A DNA stretch of 64,000 nt from the NCBI GenBank assembly GCA_965371225.1, contig CBDUXP010000007.1, positions 1 through 64,000 on the forward strand. Direction: 5' to 3'. Source of the DNA: CBDUXP01 sp965371225 [NCBI: uncultured bacterium]. Its GTDB lineage: Bacteria; Abyssobacteria; SURF-5; CBDUXP01. The translations under genes and the position numbers were made by a program. Shown piece by piece: positions 35,180 through 43,779 of the stretch. Each line of letters starts with the position of its first letter. Position 1 is the first letter of the stretch. A model generated the notes under the pieces. It searched no databases. It was given only the letters and a program-made list of their open reading frames with translations, and was not told where the DNA came from.

Positions 35180-35195
35180 GGTCTCACGGCCCGGC

Positions 35196-36959
35196 CTAGC
35201 CGCTGGGGCCTGGTGCGGCGGATGCCCGCCGGCCCGCGCGCACCGCCACGACCAAGCTGCACAGCAGCGCGCTCGCGGCGACGCCCATGAATTGCAAGAG
35301 CCCCACGAGCAGGACCGCGACGGCCGGGTCGCGCTGATCCCAAGGGTGGGGGTCTAGCCCGAAGCCCACTAAAAAGACGGCAGCGCCCGCCGTCGCCACC
35401 GCGGCCAGGCCGCCCGCCACGCTGGCAACCACGCTGCCGAACTTCGGCGCCGCCGCGGTCTGGCGGCGCGCAAGCCAACGGGCCGTGAGGTAGGCCGCTA
35501 TCAGCCCCAGCGCGCCCTCGCCGAATCGCGGGAGGGCGAACGGGGCAAGCCCCCGACGGCCCGGGCCGCTCAGGCTGTACCCGTTTCCCCCGGCCAGGAA
35601 CAGCCCTACGGGCACAAGGACCCCGACCGCGATACCGGCGATCAGCCAAACGGGCGGGTTCTTCGCGGGGGGCGCGCCCGCGCGCGCGGCCCGCCGGCGC
35701 AGGAGCCCCGAGAGAACCATGGCCCCGAGTCCCAGGCCGGTCGCCGCATAGAGCCGCGGCCGTAAGAACCGCTGGGCGGCGAGGGCCAAGTGCTCGTGCC
35801 ACCGAAAGCGCAACGCAGAGGCCAGGTTGGCCGCTTCCGACCACGCCAGCTTCCACTGCTGCGCGCCCAGCGCCGCATCCACCAGGTCGGTCCGCAAACC
35901 CCGCGGCATCGGCGCATCCAACTGCGGATCGGCCAGACCCAGCCGGTCGAGGCGGAAGCGATACGCTTGCAACCGTTGCGCCACCGTATCGCGCCCGCGG
36001 CGCGCGCGAACTTCCGGCGCACAGTCCAGCGCGTCATACAGGGGCCAGCCTTCGTTGTGGGTCGGGATGGGTGTCCCCAGCAGCCACGCCACGGTCGAGG
36101 CGAGGTCCCCCTGCTCCGCCTGACCCGCGGTACCTGGCCGAATGCCCGCGCCCGCTAACACGCAGGGCACAGTCGCCACGACCGGTTCTCCGCCCATGTG
36201 CCCGCCGCGGTCCAGGTGCCCGTGATCGGCGGTGACTACGAGCGTCTCGCGCGTGAAGTCCAGCGCCCGAGCAATCTCCCCAATGCGTTCCCCCGTCCGC
36301 CGGGCCATCTCCAGATACTCGGGGGACGCACCACCCGCCACGTGGCCGGCGCGGTCCACGATGTCAAAGTGCACCCAGATCAGATTCGGTGCGTCCGGTT
36401 GGGCCAACACTTCGAGCAGGCGGGGCAGCAGGACGTCATCGTCCGCGTAGCCCGGCGCGCTCGGCAGCGAATTCGGCGCATCCAGAAACTGTTCGAGCGC
36501 GTACGGGGAGCGCCACGTCACGACGTTGCCCGTGCGCAACCCTGCCTGATGCGCCGCAGTGTAGATACTGCCGAACGTCCGGTAAAAGCCGGGGCCGACC
36601 GCGGCCGCTCCGGTGTTGTTGAGCATGCCGATGGTGAGTTGCGGCGCGCCGGTGGCAATCACATGCGAGAGCGGGATGGAGGCGGTGGGCGGCGCCACGC
36701 TCAGCGTCCAGTCGGCACCCTGCTCCCGGAGGGTATTGAGCGACGCCATCGCTCGCGACGCGTCCACGCGCAAGCCGTCCACCACGCACAGCACCACCCG
36801 CTCCGTCAGCGGCTCCCCCGCCGGACCCCACGGTAGCGGCTCAGCGAACGGCGTGCGGTACAGCGTCGCGCGGGCGTTCAGTTGCGTGAGCAGCCCCGCG
36901 CCGCACACTCCCAACGCCGCAACCAGGAACAGGAGTCGCGCAGGCGTAAATCGGAACAT
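35196..36959 (-). CDS. Membrane alkaline phosphatase-superfamily protein
   Basis: A 587-residue protein. One N-terminal helix (about 7-26) leads to an extracytoplasmic domain of the alkaline phosphatase/sulfatase superfamily. The first metal Asp is in LCVVDGLRVD, the nucleophile region is APPTASIPLSH (Thr), IWVHFDIVDRAGH provides metal ligands, and TADHGHLDRGGH is the DHGH motif. The last 200 residues hold about six helices. This soluble-domain plus multi-helix order resembles phosphoethanolamine or GPI phosphotransferases such as PIG-N, so transfer of a phospho-head group to a surface molecule is likely, but a plain phosphodiesterase cannot be excluded. Confidence 0.87.
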   Translation of the reverse strand: MFRFTPARLLFLVAALGVCGAGLLTQLNARATLYRTPFAEPLPWGPAGEPLTERVVLCVVDGLRVDASRAMASLNTLREQGADWTLSVAPPTASIPLSHVIATGAPQLTIGMLNNTGAAAVGPGFYRTFGSIYTAAHQAGLRTGNVVTWRSPYALEQFLDAPNSLPSAPGYADDDVLLPRLLEVLAQPDAPNLIWVHFDIVDRAGHVAGGASPEYLEMARRTGERIGEIARALDFTRETLVVTADHGHLDRGGHMGGEPVVATVPCVLAGAGIRPGTAGQAEQGDLASTVAWLLGTPIPTHNEGWPLYDALDCAPEVRARRGRDTVAQRLQAYRFRLDRLGLADPQLDAPMPRGLRTDLVDAALGAQQWKLAWSEAANLASALRFRWHEHLALAAQRFLRPRLYAATGLGLGAMVLSGLLRRRAARAGAPPAKNPPVWLIAGIAVGVLVPVGLFLAGGNGYSLSGPGRRGLAPFALPRFGEGALGLIAAYLTARWLARRQTAAAPKFGSVVASVAGGLAAVATAGAAVFLVGFGLDPHPWDQRDPAVAVLLVGLLQFMGVAASALLCSLVVAVRAGRRASAAPGPSG

Positions 36960-36965
36960 GGTCAG

Positions 36966-36971
36966 AGTGTA
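36966..36971 (-). promoter_or_regulatory. -10 box abutting the 36959 start
   Basis: TACACT on the minus strand ends 6 bases before the ATG. No ribosome site or good -35 is present; another candidate leaderless start. Confidence 0.35.
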
Positions 36972-37017
36972 CTAGCCGCGCGGTCAAGGGCCCCGGCGAT
37001 GGCCGCCGTGCGACAGC

Positions 37018-38400
37018 CTACGGGACGAGCTGGTTCCCGTACAGACTCAACGAACCGTTCGACAGGCCGAGGACCACGTCGTTATCGGTATCCGCATCGA
37101 AGTCGCCCGCGATAATCGCCGTGGGCGGCGCGGCGACCGCAAGCGTCGGCCCCGCCACGAACACCCCGGCGCCGTCATTCACGAAGAACCGCAACTCGTC
37201 CAGGGCCCCGGCCGTATCGCCAATCACCGCCAAGTCCTGCACCGCGGGCGCGGCATCGCTGAATGGCGTCGCAAGCAGGTCCTGCGGTTGCCCCGGCCCA
37301 AACCCGGTCGCCACCTGCGTGGCGGCGAGCAGAGTCCCAGGGGTAGCTGGATCGTTGATCCGGATTTCCAGGTTGCCGTCATCGCGCAGAATCACGATAT
37401 CGCTCAGGTTGTTGATGCCGTCGCCGTCAAAGTTGGCCACCGCGATGGACACTCCGGCCGATCCAATTGTGAACACTGAATCCGGCAGCGCCCCATTGGT
37501 CGTCAAGTTGGCATTCAGCCACACCTCGATCTGCCCCGCAGCCCCCGCATCGGTCAGCGCGATGACATCGACCAGGGCGTCCGCGTTGAATATGCCGAGG
37601 GCAACATCGATCACGTTGCCAGTCGCGGCCAGGCTGGCCGTCTCGGCCAAGAGACCCGCGCCGTTATTCAGCGAAACGGTCACACTGGTTCCGGTCTCGT
37701 CCGCGGTCACGAGGTCGACCAAGCCGACGTTCATGCCGTCTACATCAGCCAATATGACGCGCCGGGGTTGCCCGCCGCCTAAGGCATAGGTACGGACACC
37801 CCCAATGCCGGAGAACTCCCCGATGTCACCCCCGGAATTATCCGAATCGTTCAAGACCGCTTCCAAGTGCGGTCCCGCCCCGGTCACCCCATCCGCGACG
37901 ACTAAATCCAGCAGGGCATCGCCGTCGATCTCTCCAATCGCAACGCCGCCTGGCAGCTTTGCGGTCGCGGCGATATTAGCGACGTTTCCAGGTTGCGCCA
38001 GCGTGCTCGCGTAGGGCCCCGCCGTGACCGCAGGATTCATGAAGGGGAAGGCGCCCGGCAAGGCCGTGACGTCAAACAACTGCGTCAGCACCGGGGTCGC
38101 GGTGTTGGTGATTGCAACGAAGTCCACGGACGCCCCGGCTCCGGGATCGAGAATGCCCGCGGCCAACGTTCGAATCGTCGCGGCGCCGGCAACCGCCTGG
38201 TTCGTGTCGAAAAGGAATGCAATGATGCTGGCCGCCGGGGGCGGGACTCCGCCGCCTCCCCCACCGCCGCCGCCGATGCCGCCGATGGGGCTGTTCCCAC
38301 TGTTCCCGCCCCCCACGTCACAGGCGGCAAGCGCGAGGCACAGGGCAAGCGGGAGCGCGCGACGCGTACCCCGGCGCGTCCAGGCGTGTAAAACTGTCAT
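37018..38400 (-). CDS. FG-GAP/VCBS-repeat lipoprotein
   Basis: A 460-residue lipoprotein: signal LPLALCLALAAC with lipobox LAAC, then a glycine-rich linker with nine consecutive Gly. About five FG-GAP-type repeats follow, with units such as GEIDGDALLDLVVAD, ADVDGMNVGLVDLVTAD, ANFDGDGINNLSDIVI and GDFDADTDNDVVLG. The D-x-D-x-D loops would bind calcium, and the repeats fold as a beta-propeller. It is exposed at the outer membrane and probably binds a ligand or matrix component. The linker and repeats are encoded by strongly periodic CCGCC tracts near 38,250-38,290. Confidence 0.86.
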   Translation of the reverse strand: MTVLHAWTRRGTRRALPLALCLALAACDVGGGNSGNSPIGGIGGGGGGGGGVPPPAASIIAFLFDTNQAVAGAATIRTLAAGILDPGAGASVDFVAITNTATPVLTQLFDVTALPGAFPFMNPAVTAGPYASTLAQPGNVANIAATAKLPGGVAIGEIDGDALLDLVVADGVTGAGPHLEAVLNDSDNSGGDIGEFSGIGGVRTYALGGGQPRRVILADVDGMNVGLVDLVTADETGTSVTVSLNNGAGLLAETASLAATGNVIDVALGIFNADALVDVIALTDAGAAGQIEVWLNANLTTNGALPDSVFTIGSAGVSIAVANFDGDGINNLSDIVILRDDGNLEIRINDPATPGTLLAATQVATGFGPGQPQDLLATPFSDAAPAVQDLAVIGDTAGALDELRFFVNDGAGVFVAGPTLAVAAPPTAIIAGDFDADTDNDVVLGLSNGSLSLYGNQLVP

Positions 38401-38456
38401 AGGAGGGCGCCCTCCCGGCGGGCACCAGCAGGTACTTCGGCAAACTCGATCAGAGA

Positions 38457-38486
38457 ATTCTAGCACGCCGGCGACGTAAGTGTCGA
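38457..38486 (-). promoter_or_regulatory. Promoter of FG-GAP lipoprotein gene
   Basis: On the minus strand TCGACA, 18 bases ending in TGC, and TAGAAT. Both the -35 and the extended -10 are good matches. The leader is about 50 bases; no ribosome site is evident. Confidence 0.5.
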
Positions 38487-38555
38487 GCCAGCTTAGAGTT
38501 GCGTCGCTTGATTCGCAGCCGGAGGCGGTGGGGCCAGGTGCAGGCCCAAGCGGAG

Positions 38556-40022
38556 CTATAGCGGGGGCGCCCGGCGGACCAGCTCGTAGGCCAGGCGGTC
38601 GCGCGTAGCACGCAGGGGCTTGGCGCTGTGGGGCTCCGGATCGTGGCCCAGCAGGGCGAAGGCCAGGGGGGCCCGGCCGGGCGCGCGCACGTAGCCGGCC
38701 AAGGCGAGGACCCCATCCAGGGACCCACTTTTGCCGCGCAGTTCCCCATGGCGAATGGACTTGGCCAGATCGGTCATGTTCGGGTCGACTCCCACATGCA
38801 CCAGGGACCGCTCGAACAACGCGCCGTGCTCGTGGTAGGCCATGGCCATGAGGAGGCGCACGAGCGCCGAGGCGGTGGCGCGGTTCTCCCGCCCGAGGCC
38901 CGACCCGTCCACCAGCCGAAAGGTCCCCGGCTCAACCCCCAGCTCACAAACTGCCTCGTCGATGACGCGGAGCCCCTCGGCCCAGGAGCCGTCCGTCCCC
39001 ACCGCCCGACCCAGCGTCTTGCACAGGAGTTCGGCATGAAGATTCTGGCTGCGGCTGTTGATGACCCGGACCATCTCGAACAAGGGTTGGGAGACGTGGC
39101 GCGCAATCTGCCGGGTGTACGGGAGGGCCGGCCCGTTGGCGCGAGTCACGATTTCCGGTGCACCCGCAACGGCGACGCCGGCGCGTTCTAACGCATCACG
39201 AAACACCCATGCGGCGAACAGGGCGGGCCGTTCGAGCGCCACGGGCAGGGGTTCAATCCGCGCGCGCTGCCCGATCGTGCCGCCAATGGTGATGAAGTTC
39301 GAGCCCGGCGCGCGCCAGGCAAAGAGTTTGCGCCGGCGCCCCGGGCCCGTCTTCGCCTGCAGCCGCACGCGGACGTACCGGGTCATGGGTTCCCACCGGA
39401 GCGCCGCGCGCGCGCCGACCACCGCGCCCGGCCCGATGTACACATCGACGCAGTTGTCGTTGAACGACAGCGCGCTGACCCGCGCGGCGTACCAGCGGTG
39501 TTGGTCTTCCATCTTCCAGGGGCCGAAGTCCAGGTCCTCGAAATGGGTGCCGTCGCCATAGACGGCGCCCGTCACCCGCTCGATTCCCGCAGCGCGCACC
39601 TGCTGCGCCAGCGTGTCCAACACTGCGGTGATGCGGTCTTTATAAAAGCGCCCAGAGAGGTTCGGATCCCCCCGGCCGTAGAGCACCAAGTCGCCTTGCA
39701 GTTCCCCGTCGACGATTGGGCCCTGTGCGTACACGGACGTGGTCATCGTGTAGGTCGGTCCCAGCCGGTGCAGGGCCGCGGCCGTCGTGAACAGCTTGAC
39801 GTTCGACGCCGGCATCCGGGACTCGTCCGCGCGGTGGGCGTACAGCGTCTCCCCCGTGTCCAGCCGGTCCACCCGCACCGCCCAGGTGCGGCCGGCCGCC
39901 TCGGCCTCCCGTACGGCCTCGCCCAGCACGGACGCCAAGTCCGCTGGGGCGGCCCAAGCGCCCGTCGCGCCCAGACACACCCACGCCGCCACAAGGGCGC
40001 GGAAGACCACGCCGACGTTCAC
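38556..40022 (-). CDS. dacB: D-Ala-D-Ala carboxypeptidase/endopeptidase, PBP4 type
   Basis: A 488-residue S13-family peptidase acting on peptidoglycan cross-links in the periplasm. A signal peptide ends near GAWAA (residue 25). The motifs are Ser73-x-x-Lys76 (PASNVKLFTTAAAL), a SxN-like element in NSRSQNLHAELL, and a KTG-equivalent KSG in LRGKSGSLDGV. The PBP4 insertion domain is present between the first two. GTG 40022 overlaps the mrfB stop (GTGA), so it is translationally coupled to the DNA-repair pair. C-terminal sequence RAPLAFALLGHDP is typical. Confidence 0.92.
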   Translation of the reverse strand: MNVGVVFRALVAAWVCLGATGAWAAPADLASVLGEAVREAEAAGRTWAVRVDRLDTGETLYAHRADESRMPASNVKLFTTAAALHRLGPTYTMTTSVYAQGPIVDGELQGDLVLYGRGDPNLSGRFYKDRITAVLDTLAQQVRAAGIERVTGAVYGDGTHFEDLDFGPWKMEDQHRWYAARVSALSFNDNCVDVYIGPGAVVGARAALRWEPMTRYVRVRLQAKTGPGRRRKLFAWRAPGSNFITIGGTIGQRARIEPLPVALERPALFAAWVFRDALERAGVAVAGAPEIVTRANGPALPYTRQIARHVSQPLFEMVRVINSRSQNLHAELLCKTLGRAVGTDGSWAEGLRVIDEAVCELGVEPGTFRLVDGSGLGRENRATASALVRLLMAMAYHEHGALFERSLVHVGVDPNMTDLAKSIRHGELRGKSGSLDGVLALAGYVRAPGRAPLAFALLGHDPEPHSAKPLRATRDRLAYELVRRAPPL

Positions 40023-41257
40023 TGCGAACGACGACGGGCGCGCGCACGCCGCGCGGTCACCCGAGCCAGCCGATGGGCGAAGCGCGCTTCCCACTCCGCC
40101 AGCTTGGCCGGCGCGCCACTAGTGAAGGTACCGGTGCGCTCCAGCCGGTCGAGGGCGCGCCGGCACCAGCCCTCGGCCGCCGCAAAGTCCTTTCGCCGGT
40201 GCTCGTACAGTTTGGCCAGTTCCTCCAAGGCGCTGAAGGCGAGCGACCACTCGGCCGAGAGGAGCTGCTGCCAGAGCTGCTCGGCGGCGGGCCAGTCCGC
40301 CCGGCGTTTCGCGAGCCGGGCCAACCGCCACCGCGCGTCTTCGGCCGTTTCGGCCACGGGCGACTCGGCGGCGCGCGCGTAGCACGCGGCAGCCTGCGCC
40401 CGGGCGTCCGCCTGGTCCGCCGCCTCCAACGTGCGGCCGACGTGCACCAGGTCCTCCAGTTCGACCGCCGGTGCGTGCAAGGGATCCCGGCCGACGGCGC
40501 TGACGCAAACCGCCAGGGCCGCCAGAGACAAGATGTCGGTCGCGTTGTGTTCGAGAATGGGGTCGAGCAAGGCGGCATTCTGCTCGCGCAGGGCACGGAA
40601 ATACTGGCCGGGGATCTGCGCCCCGGGAAGATCATCCTGTCTCCCGAGGCCAAACAGGTGCCGCTCGACCGTGCCCAGGCTGGCGTCGCGCAGACGCGGC
40701 CGCCACACGCGCCGCACCGTATGCAACAGGTCCACGTGCGGCGTCGCCTCCAGCGGCCAGTGGCGCCGGTGCATGACGAACCGATCGCGCAACAGCGGAA
40801 CATCGAAGCTCTTGCCGTTGTACGTGACCAACACGGTGCACTGTTGCAGCCGCGCATCCACCGCGGCGAGCATCGCGGGCTCTTCGGGGTAGTCGCGCAT
40901 GACATACTGCCGGACCACGAAGTGGTCTCCTTCAAACGCGCCGAGGCCAATCAAAAACGCCACGGTCCCGGCGCCGCCGTTCAGGCCGGTGGTTTCCGTG
41001 TCGAGGAAGACCCACCCGTCGACCGGATACCGCGCGAGTCCCGCGGTCTTCGCCAGAGAGCCGAGCGCGCGGGCATCCACGCGGTTGGGATCCAACACCA
41101 CATCGCCATGCACCTGATCCGCGGCGCAGTGCACCTCGCGGAGGTCGAATGCCGTAACGGTACCCGTCGCGCGCCGGTGCGGCGCCACCGGACGCGGACG
41201 ATCCGGCAGCGCACGGCCCTGGGGATCCAGGTGCCGCAGCCGCTCGCGCAGGCTCAT
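40019..41257 (-). CDS. mrfB: DEDD exonuclease, YprB/MrfB-like
   Basis: A 412-residue protein: an RNase H-like exonuclease domain (about 80-250) with Asp86/Glu88 in FLDTETTGL, TYNGKSFDVPLLRDR and HNATDILSLA providing the acidic catalytic set, then a C-terminal TPR-like helical domain (about 270-400). In Bacillus subtilis MrfA (helicase) and MrfB (exonuclease) act together in repair of mitomycin C lesions, independent of UvrABC. The start ATG overlaps the mrfA stop codon, and the end overlaps dacB, forming a three-gene coupled operon. Confidence 0.9.
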   Translation of the reverse strand: MSLRERLRHLDPQGRALPDRPRPVAPHRRATGTVTAFDLREVHCAADQVHGDVVLDPNRVDARALGSLAKTAGLARYPVDGWVFLDTETTGLNGGAGTVAFLIGLGAFEGDHFVVRQYVMRDYPEEPAMLAAVDARLQQCTVLVTYNGKSFDVPLLRDRFVMHRRHWPLEATPHVDLLHTVRRVWRPRLRDASLGTVERHLFGLGRQDDLPGAQIPGQYFRALREQNAALLDPILEHNATDILSLAALAVCVSAVGRDPLHAPAVELEDLVHVGRTLEAADQADARAQAAACYARAAESPVAETAEDARWRLARLAKRRADWPAAEQLWQQLLSAEWSLAFSALEELAKLYEHRRKDFAAAEGWCRRALDRLERTGTFTSGAPAKLAEWEARFAHRLARVTARRARARRRSQ

Positions 41258-43569
41258 GCCGGGACGGGCGCGGCAGGGCGGGCGGGCGCGCGGGCGGCGC
41301 CACAGTCCGCGAGCACCAGATCGAGCAAGCGAAGGGCGGCGGCCTTGCCCTCCTCCCCCACCTCGAGCGGCGGGCCGACACACGAGGGACATCCGCACTC
41401 GCACGCACAGCCCGCAATCAACTCGCGCGCCCCGGCGAAGACCATCTCCTGCAAGCGGAAGAGTTTGTCGCTGTAGCCCACGCCGCCGGGATAGTTGTCG
41501 TACACGTAGACCGTGGCGCGCTCGCTGAACGGCGCACGCACCATCGGCACGGCGCGCACGTCGCGGGGATCGCACATGAGGTAAATCGAGGCCACTTGCC
41601 CGAGCACGTGGGCGACGGCTTGCAGCGCCCCGCCGATGATTTGCGGCCCGACGCCGATGTCTTCGAGCGCCTCCGGCGTAAAGTCGCGCCAGAACGCCGT
41701 CGTGTGCAGGTGCGATTCCGGCAGGTAGATGCGGCCGACCCCCAGGTTCTCGTGCGTGCGGAACTTTACTTTCTTGTACGCGACCGGGAGGGTGGACACC
41801 GCGACTTCGCCGCAGCCGACGCTGCCGCGCGGGGCCGGCGCGTCCTGGAACACCGCGAGCACCTTGATCGCCGTTTTCGATTCCGCGTCCGTGTAGTAGT
41901 CCACCTCCACGGGTTTCACATACGCCTTCTTGTCGTCGTAGTCGAGGCGCTCGACGGAGTAGGTGGCGCCTTCGTGAATGTAGATCGCCCCTTCGTACAC
42001 CTCGAGCGTAGCGGCCACGTAATCCACTTCGCCGATGACGCGGTCACCGTTCTGGCAGTCGACGATCACCACGTTCTCCGGCGACGCGCTGCGCAGGCTC
42101 ACGTCTTCCGCGGGATACGCGTCGGCCGCCCAATACCACCGGCCCTCCACGTGCCGCACCAGCTCCAACTCCTCCAGGTACGCGAGCATCTCGCCCATCT
42201 CGTCGACGCCGAAGCGCTCCCCGTCCTCGAAGGGCAGCTCGAACAGGGCGCACTTGAGGTGGCCCAGCAAGAGGATGAGGTTGTTCGGATCCACCACGCC
42301 GTGTTCCGGCGGCTGATCGAAGAAGTAGTCCGGATGGTGCATCAGGAACTGGTCCACCGGCGCGCTCGAGCCCACGAGAATCGCGGCGCTCACGCTGCTG
42401 CGCCGCCCCGCCCGGCCCGCCTGCTGCCAGGTGCTCGCAATGCTGCCGGGATAACCCGCCATCAGACAGGCGTCCAGCGCGCCGATGTCGATGCCCAACT
42501 CCAAGGCGTTCGTACTGACCACGCACCGGATGCTCCCATCCCGCAGCCCCGCTTCGATCGCCCGCCGCTCGTTGGGAAGGTACCCGCCGCGGTAGCCCGT
42601 GATCCGCCCGGCTTTCTGCCGCCGGGAGCGGGCCTGCTCCTTCAGGTACGTGGTCAACAGTTCCACCCGCAGCCGGCTCCGCCCGAAGACGATCAGCTGC
42701 GTGCCCTTGTCCATCAGGCGGCTGGCCAGCCGCTGCGTCTCATTAATGACCGAGCGGCGAATGCCCAGCGCCGCGTCCACCACGGGGGGGTTGTACAGGA
42801 TGATGTGTTTTTCGCCGCGCGGCGCTCCGTTGTCGTCGATGAGTTCGACGTCCTCCCCGAGCAGTTTCGTGGCGAGTTCGCGCGGATTCGCAATCGTGGC
42901 GCTGCAGCAGATGAACTGCGGCTGCGTGCCGTAGAACGCGCACAGGCGCCGCAGGCGGCGCACGAGATTGGCGAAGTGGGAGCCGAACACCCCGCGGTAC
43001 TGGTGCACTTCGTCGATCACGACGTAGCGGAGGTTCTCGAACAACTGTGTCCACTTCGTGTGGTGCGGCAGGATGCCGGTGTGCAGCATGTCCGGGTTCG
43101 TGAGCACGATGTGCCCCGAGCGGCGAATGGCCCGGCGCGCGTCGGCCGGCGTGTCCCCGTCGAACGTGTGCACGCGCAACGGCGTGGGCAAACGGTCGCG
43201 CAGGCCGCGCAAGGTGTTCAGCTGATCGTTGGCCAGGGCCTTGGTCGGGAAGACGTACAACGCGCGCGCGGCCGGGTCCCGGAGCACCCGCTGCAACACC
43301 GGCAGGTTGTAGCACAAGGTTTTCCCAGACGCGGTGGGCGTCACGATGACCACGTGCCGGCCGCGGCCGACGGCGTCCCACGCGGCAAGCTGGTGGCTGT
43401 ACAGAGAGCGGATCCCGTCAGCGGCCAGGGCCGCCTGCAAGCGGGGATCGAGCGTGGGCGGGAAGGGCGCGGTGACCGCCGCGCGCGCCGGTATGGTGCG
43501 CCAGGCCGCCACATTGGCCTGCACCCGCGGATCCGCACGCAACTGGTCGAGGGCTTGGGCGAGGTTCAT
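41254..43569 (-). CDS. mrfA: DEAD/DEAH helicase with DUF1998, YprA/MrfA-like
   Basis: A 771-residue superfamily 2 helicase. Walker A TPTASGKT at 77-84, the DEVH box in YVVIDEVHQYRG, motif III CCSATIANP, and motif VI QQAGRAGRRSS. A C-terminal DUF1998 module carries a four-Cys metal site CACECGCPSC near residue 740. This is the layout of MrfA, a 3'-5' helicase that starts excision of mitomycin cross-links with its exonuclease partner, encoded directly downstream. It has its own TTGTAG-TATACT promoter upstream in the gap shared with the divergent TPR lipoprotein. Confidence 0.93.
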   Translation of the reverse strand: MNLAQALDQLRADPRVQANVAAWRTIPARAAVTAPFPPTLDPRLQAALAADGIRSLYSHQLAAWDAVGRGRHVVIVTPTASGKTLCYNLPVLQRVLRDPAARALYVFPTKALANDQLNTLRGLRDRLPTPLRVHTFDGDTPADARRAIRRSGHIVLTNPDMLHTGILPHHTKWTQLFENLRYVVIDEVHQYRGVFGSHFANLVRRLRRLCAFYGTQPQFICCSATIANPRELATKLLGEDVELIDDNGAPRGEKHIILYNPPVVDAALGIRRSVINETQRLASRLMDKGTQLIVFGRSRLRVELLTTYLKEQARSRRQKAGRITGYRGGYLPNERRAIEAGLRDGSIRCVVSTNALELGIDIGALDACLMAGYPGSIASTWQQAGRAGRRSSVSAAILVGSSAPVDQFLMHHPDYFFDQPPEHGVVDPNNLILLLGHLKCALFELPFEDGERFGVDEMGEMLAYLEELELVRHVEGRWYWAADAYPAEDVSLRSASPENVVIVDCQNGDRVIGEVDYVAATLEVYEGAIYIHEGATYSVERLDYDDKKAYVKPVEVDYYTDAESKTAIKVLAVFQDAPAPRGSVGCGEVAVSTLPVAYKKVKFRTHENLGVGRIYLPESHLHTTAFWRDFTPEALEDIGVGPQIIGGALQAVAHVLGQVASIYLMCDPRDVRAVPMVRAPFSERATVYVYDNYPGGVGYSDKLFRLQEMVFAGARELIAGCACECGCPSCVGPPLEVGEEGKAAALRLLDLVLADCGAARAPARPAAPVPA

Positions 43570-43624
43570 GCCTGTGGGGACCGCCGCGAGGGACGCGCCG
43601 CCGCCTCGCCAGGCCGAATGGCCG

Positions 43625-43653
43625 AGTATAGCGAAGACAAACCGAAACTACAA
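43625..43653 (-). promoter_or_regulatory. Promoter of mrfA-mrfB-dacB operon
   Basis: TTGTAG, 17 bases, TATACT on the minus strand, about 55 bases before the mrfA ATG. No LexA-like box is apparent near it, so SOS control is not suggested by the sequence. Confidence 0.55.
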
Positions 43654-43743
43654 GACACACCCACAGTGCAGAATGTCGGGGCGCCCTGCCCCCGCCCCGC
43701 TAGATATAGGGGAGTGCTGCACCGCGGTCGGCACCCGGCCGAT

Positions 43744-43771
43744 TTGCATCTGCCCCCGAGTCCGGTATCAT
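43744..43771 (+). promoter_or_regulatory. Promoter of TPR lipoprotein gene
   Basis: TTGCAT (43744-43749), 16 bases, TATCAT (43766-43771). The box ends 8 bases before the ATG, so the mRNA has essentially no leader. It is back to back with the mrfA promoter. Confidence 0.6.
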
Positions 43772-43779
43772 GCCTGTGT

